64,000 nt of DNA from Wenzhouxiangella marina (GTDB lineage: Bacteria > Pseudomonadota > Gammaproteobacteria > Xanthomonadales > Wenzhouxiangellaceae): contig NZ_CP012154.1 in NCBI RefSeq assembly GCF_001187785.1, forward strand, positions 1,854,501 through 1,918,500, given 5' to 3'. Shown here in pieces: positions 48,452 to 56,566 of this stretch. Under the pieces are notes generated by a model. It saw only the letters and a list, made by a program, of their open reading frames with translations. It was not told where the DNA came from and ran no database searches. A program made the position numbers and the translations under genes. Numbering within the stretch: position 1 is the stretch's first letter; the number at the start of each line of letters is the position of its first letter.

Positions 48452-49801
48452 ATGTCCAGCATGGACGTCGCATGGTCCGAGCGCCTGAGTTCGGCGCCGG
48501 ACCTGCTCGCCGTGCATCGGGCCCGACCGGACGACTGGCCCTTTCTGCTGGCCAGTACCGCAACCTCTCCGAAGCTGGGGCGCTACTCCCTGTTGCTGTT
48601 CCAATCCGGGCCCGGCTTCGGTCTGTCCCAGCCCGCGCCCGGAGAACGTGTCCAGGCCTGCCCCGATTTCTTCCGACGTCTGTCGGGCCTGGTCGAAGCG
48701 GCGAACCCCGCTCCGAGCACTCGCTGGCCCTTCATCGGCGGCTGGTTCGTGTATCTCGGTTACGAACTGGCCGTATCGATCGAGCCGACCCTCGAACTCC
48801 CGGCAGCCGATGACGAACTGCCCGTGGCCTGGGTCAGTCCCTGTCCGGCCGCCCTGATCATCGATCACACGCTGGGCCATTGCGACCTGGTGGCAGAGAG
48901 CGAAGCCATGCTCGACGCCGCTCGAAGCTCACTGCAGGCCGCACTTCGATCACCCTCGACGTCGACAGGCATTCCCCGACTCGCGCTGGACTCCGATCCC
49001 GGCGGGCGCTTCAAGGCGGGTGTCGAACGGATCCGGGAGTGGATCCTTGCCGGAGATGTCTTCCAGGTCAATCTCTCCCGGGCCTGGCGCGGGGAAGCCG
49101 CGCGGGAGATCGACGCCAGCGCCGTGTTCGAGGCCCTGGCCGAGGCCAATCCCGCGCCCTTCGCGGGACTGGCGAAACTGCCGGGTGCAACCGTGGTCAG
49201 TTCCTCACCCGAGCGCCTCGTTGAACTGCGGGGGCGAGACGTCCAGACCCGGCCGATCGCCGGCACACGTCCCCGTGGCGAGACCGATCACGCGGATCGC
49301 TCCCTGTCTGCCGAGTTGATGGGACACCCCAAGGAGCGCGCGGAACACATCATGCTGATCGATCTGGAACGCAATGACCTCGGACGGGTCTGCGAAGCCG
49401 GCTCGGTCGAAGTCGACGAACTGATGGTCGTCGAGAGCTATGCCCACGTGCATCACATCGTCTCGAACGTGCGCGGCCGGCTCCGGCCCGAGCTCGGTGC
49501 CGCGGAGCTGATCCGTGCCGTCTTCCCCGGCGGCACGATCACCGGATGCCCGAAGGTACGATGCATGGAGATCATCGCGGAGCTGGAAGCGCAGGGTCGC
49601 AGCTTCTACACCGGCTCCATGGGCTACCTGAGCCGTGACGGTCAGATGGATCTGAACATCCTGATCCGCAGTCTGTCCGTGTCGGGAAACCGCCTGGGCT
49701 TCCGTACCGGCGCGGGCATCGTCGCCGATTCCGATCCGGATGCCGAGCTGGCTGAAACCCAGGCCAAGGCGCGGGGGCTGCTGCGGGCGCTCGAGCCATG
49801 A
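48452..49801 (+). CDS. pabB: Aminodeoxychorismate synthase component I
   Basis: Chorismate-binding enzyme forming 4-amino-4-deoxychorismate for folate. It shows the chorismate domain motifs PIAGTRPRGETD, HIMLIDLERNDLGRVC, FPGGTITGCPKVRCMEII and YTGSMGYLSRDG. It has 449 residues. The Lys that forms a covalent intermediate in E. coli PabB (PIKGT) is Ala here, as in anthranilate synthase. Placement directly before pabC, with no trp gene nearby, favours PabB. Its stop overlaps pabC (ATGA). Confidence 0.87.
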   Translation: MSSMDVAWSERLSSAPDLLAVHRARPDDWPFLLASTATSPKLGRYSLLLFQSGPGFGLSQPAPGERVQACPDFFRRLSGLVEAANPAPSTRWPFIGGWFVYLGYELAVSIEPTLELPAADDELPVAWVSPCPAALIIDHTLGHCDLVAESEAMLDAARSSLQAALRSPSTSTGIPRLALDSDPGGRFKAGVERIREWILAGDVFQVNLSRAWRGEAAREIDASAVFEALAEANPAPFAGLAKLPGATVVSSSPERLVELRGRDVQTRPIAGTRPRGETDHADRSLSAELMGHPKERAEHIMLIDLERNDLGRVCEAGSVEVDELMVVESYAHVHHIVSNVRGRLRPELGAAELIRAVFPGGTITGCPKVRCMEIIAELEAQGRSFYTGSMGYLSRDGQMDLNILIRSLSVSGNRLGFRTGAGIVADSDPDAELAETQAKARGLLRALEP

Positions 49802-50631
49802 GCAGGGCCCGGATCGACTGCCTGATCGACGGGCGGGCCGATGATCGTCTGCCTGCCGACGATCGCGGGCTGCTCTACGGAGATGCCCTGTTCGAGACCA
49901 TGGCCTTTCTGAACGGCCGTTGTCCGCTCTGGTCGCGGCACTGGACCCGCCTTCGACACGGGGCTGGCGTGCTGGGCATTCCCTTGCCGGAGGAAACCCT
50001 CGTCGAAAGCGAATGCCGACGACTGCTCGCCGGCGACGAGCGGGCCGTCATTCGACTGACCCTGACTCGGGGCAGCGGAGGGCGCGCCTACTGGCCTGCG
50101 CCGGAATGCCGGCCTCGTCGAATCCTTCAGCGTCGGGACTGGCCGCCCGGCATCGAGCAGCAGCATCGGTCGGGCCTGCGCGTCGTTCGTAGCAGCATCC
50201 GCCTCGAGGGCTCTCCGACCCTGGGCGGGCTCAAGCATGGCAACCGCCTGGAACAGGTGCTGGCCGCCAGAGAATGCCTGGAAAGAGGCGCGGACGAGGC
50301 GATTCTCCTCGACACGGACGGATGCCTGGCCGAAGCGATCGCCAGCAACCTCCTGCTCCTCATCGACGGCGAGTGCCTGGCCCCGGATTCGCGCGCGGCT
50401 GTGGCCGGTGTCGGTCTGGACTGGCTCCTCGACCAGCCAGAGGCCGGCGTCCGCAAGGCCCGACTCGAAGCCAGCGATCTGGACCGGGCTGAATCGATCA
50501 TGGTGATAAACTCGGTGGCCGGCATTCGTCCGGTCAGGGAACTGGACGGGCGCGCACTGGAAATCGGTGGACTGTGCCGCCGCTTCCAGGCCTTGTGGAC
50601 CCAGCGACTCGACCCGCCATGCGACGACTGA
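49798..50631 (+). CDS. pabC: Aminodeoxychorismate lyase
   Basis: PLP fold-type IV enzyme releasing p-aminobenzoate and pyruvate. The catalytic Lys is in LGGLKHGNRLEQVLAA. RGLLYGDALFETM is typical of the N-terminus, and EAIASNLLLLIDG of the PLP phosphate region. It has 277 residues. It overlaps pabB at its start by four bases and mltG at its end by 13 bases. Confidence 0.94.
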   Translation: MSRARIDCLIDGRADDRLPADDRGLLYGDALFETMAFLNGRCPLWSRHWTRLRHGAGVLGIPLPEETLVESECRRLLAGDERAVIRLTLTRGSGGRAYWPAPECRPRRILQRRDWPPGIEQQHRSGLRVVRSSIRLEGSPTLGGLKHGNRLEQVLAARECLERGADEAILLDTDGCLAEAIASNLLLLIDGECLAPDSRAAVAGVGLDWLLDQPEAGVRKARLEASDLDRAESIMVINSVAGIRPVRELDGRALEIGGLCRRFQALWTQRLDPPCDD

Positions 50632-51614
50632 TCAGCGTTTTCCTACTGTTCCTGCTGCTGGCTGCAGGGGTGACCGCCTGGCAGTGGTCGGCCTGGCGCG
50701 ATTTCCTGCAATCGCCCGTCAATCCGGATGGACCGGTGGCGCTCTGGATCGCGCCCGGCACGAGCTTCGGCGGCCTGGTCCGCCAGTTCGAGGCGCTCGG
50801 CCTGGCCCGACCGGACTGGCGCTGGCGTCTGTACGGCCGGCTGCATCGACCCGGCCTGCAGGTCGGCGAGTTCCTGATCGATGCCAACCAGACGCTGCCG
50901 GCCCTGCTGGCCCGACTGGAATCAGGACGGGTCCGCGAACACCGCTGGACCCTGGTCGAGGGCTGGACCCTGCGACAGATGCGCGCCGACCTTGCAGATG
51001 ACCCACGACTGCGTCACGAAAGCCGGGGCATGGACACGGAGGCGCTGATGGCCGCGCTGGACTGTGCCGGTTGTGAGGCCGAAGGGCGCTTTCTGCCCGA
51101 AACCTACTTCTTCATTCGCGGCAGCAGCGATCTGGACCTGCTGCAACGCGCCCATGAGGCCATGGACCGGGCCCTCGCCGATGCCTGGGCCCGTCGTGAT
51201 CCCGAGCTGCCGATCGATTCGCCCGAGGAGCTGTTGATCCTGGCCTCGCTGATCGAGCGCGAAACCGGCGACCCGTCCGAGCGTGCCCAGGTGGCCGGAG
51301 TGTTCAAGCGGCGGCTGGAACGTGGCATGCGGCTGCAGACCGACCCGACCGTGATCTATGGCCTGGGTGAGGGCTTCGATGGACGCCTCAGACGTGTGCA
51401 TCTGCGTACCGATCATCCCTGGAACACCTACACTCGCCATGGCCTCCCGGTCACGCCGATCGCCATGCCGGGTCGAGCCTCCCTCGAGGCCGCGGCCAGA
51501 CCGGCCGATGGCACGGCCCTGTATTTCGTGGCCAAGGGCGATGGAACCCATCAATTTTCCGATACGCTCGATCAGCACAATGCGGCGGTCGATCGTTACA
51601 TCCGTGGACGCTGA
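50619..51614 (+). CDS. mltG: Endolytic murein transglycosylase MltG
   Basis: Membrane-anchored lytic transglycosylase proposed to end nascent glycan strands. One N-terminal span (residues 4-20), a LysM-like part, then the YceG domain with the catalytic Glu E213 in LASLIERETGDPSE, and VFKRRLERGMRLQTDPTVIYGLG (part). It has 331 residues from ATG 50619; the earlier frame reads into pabC without a better start. Confidence 0.95.
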   Translation: MRRLISVFLLFLLLAAGVTAWQWSAWRDFLQSPVNPDGPVALWIAPGTSFGGLVRQFEALGLARPDWRWRLYGRLHRPGLQVGEFLIDANQTLPALLARLESGRVREHRWTLVEGWTLRQMRADLADDPRLRHESRGMDTEALMAALDCAGCEAEGRFLPETYFFIRGSSDLDLLQRAHEAMDRALADAWARRDPELPIDSPEELLILASLIERETGDPSERAQVAGVFKRRLERGMRLQTDPTVIYGLGEGFDGRLRRVHLRTDHPWNTYTRHGLPVTPIAMPGRASLEAAARPADGTALYFVAKGDGTHQFSDTLDQHNAAVDRYIRGR

Positions 51615-51617
51615 AAG

Positions 51618-52241
51618 ATGAAAGCTCGTCTGATTACCCTGGAGGGCGGCGAAGGAGCGGGCAAGTCGACCGCCGTGGCCACCGTGCGCGACTGGCTCAA
51701 AGCGCAGGGTCGCACCTTCACAGAGACTCGCGAGCCGGGCGGGACTCCGCCGGCGGAAAGGATTCGTGCGCTGCTGCTGGACCCCGAGACCGGCGATCTC
51801 GAGCCGCTGACCGAGCTGCTGTTGATGTTCGCGGCGCGTGCGGAAAATCTCCGGCAGGTAATCCGGCCGGCACTGGCGCGCGGCGAGGACGTGATCTGCG
51901 ATCGCTTCACCGATGCCTCGATGGCCTATCAGGGCTACGGTCGCCAGCTCGGACCGGCCCCGGTCGAAACCCTGGCGGGCCTGGTCCACCCCGATCTGGA
52001 GCCGGCGCTGACCCTGTTGCTCGATGTACCGGTGAGCGTCGGGATGGCACGGGTCGGGCGTCGCTCCGATCAGCGCGACCGCTTCGAACAGAACACCGTG
52101 GCCTTTCTAGAGCGCGTGCGCCAGGGCTATCTGGAGCAGGCGCGGAAACATCCGGAGCGCTACCTGGTGATCGACGCCTCACAGCCGCTCGAACAGGTCA
52201 CCCAGGCGATCAGGCAGGGCCTGGCGGAGCGCCTGTCGTGA
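51618..52241 (+). CDS. tmk: Thymidylate kinase
   Basis: Phosphorylates dTMP to dTDP. P-loop GGEGAGKS at residues 10-17, the TREPGGTPPAERIR dTMP-binding loop, DRFTDASMAYQGYGR, and a LID region RVGRRSDQRDRFEQ. It has 207 residues. It starts 3 bases after mltG and overlaps holB (GTGA). Confidence 0.97.
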   Translation: MKARLITLEGGEGAGKSTAVATVRDWLKAQGRTFTETREPGGTPPAERIRALLLDPETGDLEPLTELLLMFAARAENLRQVIRPALARGEDVICDRFTDASMAYQGYGRQLGPAPVETLAGLVHPDLEPALTLLLDVPVSVGMARVGRRSDQRDRFEQNTVAFLERVRQGYLEQARKHPERYLVIDASQPLEQVTQAIRQGLAERLS

Positions 52242-53200
52242 ACCTGCCCTGGATCACACCCTTGCAAGAGGCCCTGAACGAGCGCCTTGACCACGATCGG
52301 CTCGGTCACGCGCCGTTGATCCAGGGCCCGGCCGGAGTCGGCAAACGCCGGTTGGCTCGCTGGTTGGTCCATCGACTGCTCTGCCTGCAGCCGGCCGATG
52401 GCCAGCCCTGCGGCCAATGTCGGGCCTGCGAACTGCTCGACAAGGGCACTCATCCCGATCATTTCCAGGTCCGGATTCCCGAAGACAAGAAGGAAATTCC
52501 CGTTGATAGCGTGCGCGCCTTCAATGCCCAGCTGCAGTTGACCGGAAGCATCAGTGAACGCCGAGTCGGGCTGATCGAGCCTGCCGAAGCGATGAACACC
52601 AACGCTGCCAACGCCCTGCTGAAGACCCTCGAGGAGCCGGCTGCGAACGCCTGGCTCGTGCTGGTCAGTGACCGCCCCGGACGCCTCCCGGCCACGATCC
52701 GCAGTCGCTGCCAGCCGATCTCGGTGCGCCCTCCCGATCATGACATCGCGCTGCAATGGCTGGAAGGCAGCGGCCCGGCAGTCGACTCCAGCCGTCGCCT
52801 GCAGGCCCTCACCCTGGCCGGGGGCGCGCCTCTGGCGGCGGTTCGACTGCTCGAGGCGGGCGGCCTGGACTTCGGGTTCCAGATCCGCTCGTCCCTGCTG
52901 GCGCTGGCACAGGGGCAGGGCGTCGATCAGGTCCTCAGCGAGGAATGGACGCAGGAGGCGCGCAGCACCTGGCAATGGCTGGCCCTGTGGACCGAGCGTG
53001 CCACTAAGCAGCGCATGATGGCCGGCGGCGATGAGGCTCTGGACATGCCGATCGGAACGGCGCCGCCGGCCACGGCCATGGCTGAACTCTGGCAGCAGGC
53101 GCTGGAGGGCGCCGCATTGTCGGCGACGAGTGCGCGTCAGGATCTACTGCTCGGCAAATGGCTGCTAGAATGGAAATCCGTCTGTCAGCAGGGAAGATGA
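52238..53200 (+). CDS. holB: DNA polymerase III delta' subunit
   Basis: Clamp-loader subunit of the AAA+ type. GPAGVGKRRLARW stands at the P-loop position, a zinc module follows in QPCGQCRACELLDKGTHPD, and the SRC-like motif is in IRSRCQPI. It has 320 residues with a GTG start at 52238 overlapping the tmk stop. The C-terminal collar domain is poorly conserved, as usual. Confidence 0.94.
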   Translation: MNLPWITPLQEALNERLDHDRLGHAPLIQGPAGVGKRRLARWLVHRLLCLQPADGQPCGQCRACELLDKGTHPDHFQVRIPEDKKEIPVDSVRAFNAQLQLTGSISERRVGLIEPAEAMNTNAANALLKTLEEPAANAWLVLVSDRPGRLPATIRSRCQPISVRPPDHDIALQWLEGSGPAVDSSRRLQALTLAGGAPLAAVRLLEAGGLDFGFQIRSSLLALAQGQGVDQVLSEEWTQEARSTWQWLALWTERATKQRMMAGGDEALDMPIGTAPPATAMAELWQQALEGAALSATSARQDLLLGKWLLEWKSVCQQGR

Positions 53201-53203
53201 GCG

Positions 53204-53542
53204 ATGGCACAGAAAGGCATCCTCTCCTACAGCATCGAGAACAAGCAGGATCTCTATGCAGCCTACATGCCGTTCCTTACCAACGGCGGCTTGTTCGTGC
53301 CCACCAAGAAGTCCTTCAAGCTCGGTGACGAGGTGCTGATTCTGCTGAGCCTGCTCGGCGAGGAGCGGATCGCGATTCCTGGCCAGGTCGCGTGGATCAC
53401 GCCCCTGGGATCGCAGCACAGCATCAGCCCGGGCGTGGGCGTGCACTTCGCCGACAGCCCGGAAGGCACCCAGGCAAGAAACACCATCAGCTCTCTGCTC
53501 GCCGGCATGCTCGAAAGCGACAAGCCGACGCGAACCATCTGA
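53204..53542 (+). CDS. pilZ: Type IV pilus assembly protein PilZ
   Basis: A 112-residue PilZ-domain protein located right after holB, the position of the founding PilZ of type IV pili. It lacks the RxxxR start motif for c-di-GMP binding; the SPGVGVHFADSP part stands for the second half motif. It probably acts with FimX/PilB rather than binding c-di-GMP itself. It works with pilW elsewhere in the window. Confidence 0.92.
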   Translation: MAQKGILSYSIENKQDLYAAYMPFLTNGGLFVPTKKSFKLGDEVLILLSLLGEERIAIPGQVAWITPLGSQHSISPGVGVHFADSPEGTQARNTISSLLAGMLESDKPTRTI

Positions 53543-53561
53543 GCAGGCCAGCCGTCGGGCC

Positions 53562-54644
53562 GTGACCGCCCGAGCCATCATCCATGTCGACATGGATGCC
53601 TTCTACGCCAGCGTCGAACAGAACGACCACCCCGAGCTTCGCGGACGTCCGGTCATGGTCGGCGGAGGCAGTGCGCGGGGCGTGGTAGCGGCAGCAAGCT
53701 ACGAGGCCAGACAGTTCGGTGTGCGTTCGGCCATGCCCGGTCGGACGGCCCGCCGCCTCTGCCCGAACGGTGTCTTCGTCAAGGCCCGCTTCGATCGATA
53801 TCGCGAGGTATCGGCACAGGTGTTCACGATCTTTCGATCACACAGCGAGCTGGTCGAAGGCCTGAGCCTCGACGAGGCCTATCTCGACGTGAGCGAAGCG
53901 GTTCGCGCCGGCGACGACCTGCTCGCCATCGGGCGCGAGATCAAGCTCGAGATCGCCCGCCAGACCGGCTTGAGCGCCTCGGTGGGGATGGCCCACAACA
54001 AACTGCTGGCCAAGCTGGCTTCCGATTACGACAAACCCGACGGTTTCGTCCACGTCCCTCCCGATCAGGTCCGACGCTTTCTCGATCCCTTGCCGGTGCG
54101 TCGACTCTGGGGCATCGGGCCAAGAACCGCGGAACGCCTGCACGATGCCGGTATCTACACGGCCGGGCAGTTGCGACGAACGGCGGCGGACGTGCTCACC
54201 GAGCTCTTCGGCCCCTCCGGTCCCGATCTGGCCAGGCGTGCCAGCGGCGAAGACGACCGCCCGGTCAAGGCATCGAGAGCGCGCCGTTCGATCAGTCAGG
54301 AAAGCACCTTCAGCGAAGACCAGACCTCGCTCGAGGCCTTGCGAGCGGTGATGGATCAGCAGGCGGCGCAGGTCGCCAGGAGCTTGCAGGACAAGGGGTT
54401 GCACGCCCGAACGGTCATCCTGAAACTGCGCTCGAGCAGCTTCTCGACCCTGACACGCTCACAGACCCTGGCGGGCTACACGCGCGATTCCAGACTCATT
54501 GCGGACACGGCCTGGAGTCTGCTCCAGGCCTGGGCGGATTGGCACCCGAGCTTTGCGGTTCGTCTGATCGGCGTGGGGGTGTCGGGGCTGGTCAGCCAGC
54601 CCGACGAAGCGAGCTGGCTGACCGCAGAGCAGCCTGGAGGGTAG
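53562..54644 (+). CDS. dinB: DNA polymerase IV (DinB)
   Basis: Y-family translesion polymerase. Catalytic D10 in HVDMDAFYASVE, with Y15 as steric gate, and the second acidic pair in EGLSLDEAYLDVSEA. The helix-hairpin-helix (GIGPRTAERL) and little-finger domain are complete. It has 360 residues with a GTG start at 53562. The C-terminus (SWLTAEQPGG) shows no QL-x-LF-type clamp-binding motif. It ends 3 bases before the convergent fadD stop. No LexA box is evident upstream. Confidence 0.95.
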   Translation: MTARAIIHVDMDAFYASVEQNDHPELRGRPVMVGGGSARGVVAAASYEARQFGVRSAMPGRTARRLCPNGVFVKARFDRYREVSAQVFTIFRSHSELVEGLSLDEAYLDVSEAVRAGDDLLAIGREIKLEIARQTGLSASVGMAHNKLLAKLASDYDKPDGFVHVPPDQVRRFLDPLPVRRLWGIGPRTAERLHDAGIYTAGQLRRTAADVLTELFGPSGPDLARRASGEDDRPVKASRARRSISQESTFSEDQTSLEALRAVMDQQAAQVARSLQDKGLHARTVILKLRSSSFSTLTRSQTLAGYTRDSRLIADTAWSLLQAWADWHPSFAVRLIGVGVSGLVSQPDEASWLTAEQPGG

Positions 54645-54647
54645 AAC

Positions 54648-56336
54648 TCAGTCGCTGGAGCTACGGGGATCCCCGTACTGATCACGCAGCTCGCGCCGCA
54701 GGATCTTGCCGACGTTGGTCTTCGGCAGTTCATCGACGAATTCGACGTACTTCGGCACCTTGTAGCCGGTCAGTTCCTTGCGACAGTGCTCGCGCAACTC
54801 CTTGACGGTCAGGCTCGGATCCTTGCGAACCACGACCACCTTGACCACTTCACCGGACTTCTCGTCGGGTGCTCCGATGGCTCCGACCTCGAGCACTTTC
54901 GGATGATCGGCCACCACGTCTTCGATCTCGTTCGGATAGACGTTGAATCCCGAGACCAGGATCATGTCCTTCTTGCGATCGACGATGTAGAAGTAGCCGT
55001 TCTCATCCATGCGCGCCATGTCACCGGTCCTGAGCCAACCATCCTCGGTCAGGACCTTGGCCGTTTCCTCGGGGCGCTGCCAATACCCCTTCATGACCTG
55101 AGGACCGCGCACGCACAGCTCACCCGTCTCGCCCTGGGCGACCGGCTGGCCGTCGGGATCGACCACCTGGCAGGAAGTCGACGGGATCGGCAGGCCGATG
55201 GCGCCGTTGTAGTCCTTCAGATCCATCGGGTTGATGCAGGCTGCCGGCGAGGTTTCCGTCAGTCCGTAGGCCTCGATCAGCGGCACGCCGGTGGTCTTCT
55301 TCCAACGCTCGGCCACCGCGCGCTGGACGGCCATGCCACCACCCAGGGTCAGGCGCAGGCTGGAGAAGTCCAGATCAGCGAACCCCGGCGTGTTCAGCAG
55401 GCCGTTGAACAGGGTGTTGACCCCGGTGATCGCGGTGAAACGAATGCTGCCCAACTCCTTGACGAAGCCGGCCATGTCACGGGGATTGGTGATGAGCAGA
55501 TTGCGCCCGCCGAACTTCAGGAAGACCAGACAGTTCGCGGTCAGTGCGAAGATATGGTAGAGGGGCAGAGCGGTGACGATGGTTTCTTCCCCCGGCGTGA
55601 CCAGGCTCCCCAGCCAGGCCGAGCTCTGCTGCATGTTCGCCACCATGTTGCCGTGGGTCAGCATCGCGCCCTTCGAGACCCCCGTCGTGCCACCCGTGTA
55701 TTGGAGGAAGGCGAGGTCGTCGTGATTCAGGGCGGGCTCGTCGAGGGACGCCCGAGCACCGTCGGCCAGGACCGCCTTGAACGTCAGCGAGCCGGGCAGC
55801 GAGTAGGGCGGCACCATCTTCTTGACCCGGCGGATGACGAAATTCATGATCGCCCCCTTCAGGCCCCCGACCATGTCGCCCATACGGGTCAGGATGACGT
55901 GCTCGACCTGAGTGTCGTCGACCACGGCTTCCAGCACGCTGGCAAAGTTGTCCATGATCACGATGGCCCTGGCACCGGAGTCCTTGAGCTGGTGCTTGAG
56001 CTCCCTGGCCGTGTAGAGCGGGTTGGTATTGACCACGACGAGCCCGGCCCGCAGTGCGCCGAACACGGCGATCGGATACTGCAGCACGTTGGGCATCATG
56101 ATCGCGATCCGATCGCCCTTGCCAAGGCCCAGGGCCTGCATCTGCGCGCCGAAGGCACGACTGTAGTCATCGACCTGCTTGTAGCTGAGCTCGGCGCCGA
56201 AATTGACGTAGGCCGTCTTGTCGGCGTAGGTCTCGCAGCTCTTCTTGATCACGTCGGTGACCGAGCTGAACTCGGTCATGTCGATTTCGGCCGGCACGTT
56301 GGCGGGGTACTGCCCAAGCCAAGGTTTGTCGGTCAT
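54648..56336 (-). CDS. fadD: Long-chain fatty acid-CoA ligase
   Basis: Activates free fatty acids for beta-oxidation. It is an ANL-superfamily enzyme with the P-loop-like [43 protein letters not shown] and the C-terminal catalytic Lys region [12 protein letters not shown]. It has 562 residues. It pairs functionally with fadI-fadJ. A perfect inverted repeat lies 26 bases upstream of its ATG. Confidence 0.95.
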   Translation of the reverse strand: MTDKPWLGQYPANVPAEIDMTEFSSVTDVIKKSCETYADKTAYVNFGAELSYKQVDDYSRAFGAQMQALGLGKGDRIAIMMPNVLQYPIAVFGALRAGLVVVNTNPLYTARELKHQLKDSGARAIVIMDNFASVLEAVVDDTQVEHVILTRMGDMVGGLKGAIMNFVIRRVKKMVPPYSLPGSLTFKAVLADGARASLDEPALNHDDLAFLQYTGGTTGVSKGAMLTHGNMVANMQQSSAWLGSLVTPGEETIVTALPLYHIFALTANCLVFLKFGGRNLLITNPRDMAGFVKELGSIRFTAITGVNTLFNGLLNTPGFADLDFSSLRLTLGGGMAVQRAVAERWKKTTGVPLIEAYGLTETSPAACINPMDLKDYNGAIGLPIPSTSCQVVDPDGQPVAQGETGELCVRGPQVMKGYWQRPEETAKVLTEDGWLRTGDMARMDENGYFYIVDRKKDMILVSGFNVYPNEIEDVVADHPKVLEVGAIGAPDEKSGEVVKVVVVRKDPSLTVKELREHCRKELTGYKVPKYVEFVDELPKTNVGKILRRELRDQYGDPRSSSD

Positions 56337-56361
56337 CGGTCTACCCTTTTTTGTTGGTGAA

Positions 56362-56382
56362 TGACGCTGTTACAGAGCGTCA
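56362..56382. promoter_or_regulatory. Inverted repeat upstream of fadD
   Basis: TGACGCT (56362-56368), seven bases and AGCGTCA (56376-56382) form a perfect 7-bp inverted repeat, 26-46 bases before the fadD ATG, next to a minus-strand TTGACG that could be a -35. It has the size and spacing of a dimeric repressor site. The regulator is unknown; it does not match the FadR or PsrA consensus I know. Confidence 0.4.
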
Positions 56383-56508
56383 AGCTTGGCATAACCGGGC
56401 ATTCGAGACAAGAGAATCCGGGGCCGATCGACCCTGCGGAGAAATCCATCCTGCCGGCGCGACACAGGGTCCGGACGGTCCATCGCGCGGGAAGAAGCGC
56501 AGGGAGGT

Positions 56509-56537
56509 TTGCCCGTTTACCCGGAGGCGGCTATCAT
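56509..56537 (+). promoter_or_regulatory. Promoter of the GCS2-CBS gene
   Basis: TTGCCC (56509-56514), 17 bases and TATCAT (56532-56537), about 30 bases before the ATG at 56567. Assigned by consensus. Confidence 0.5.
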
Positions 56538-56566
56538 CCCGATTGAAACGAAGGGCAGTCCCGGAT

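Noticed and set aside
56351-56566. N-terminal extension of the GCS2-CBS protein
   Set aside because: The extra 72 codons are basic and unconserved-looking and lie upstream of the best promoter; ATG 56567 starts the recognisable protein.
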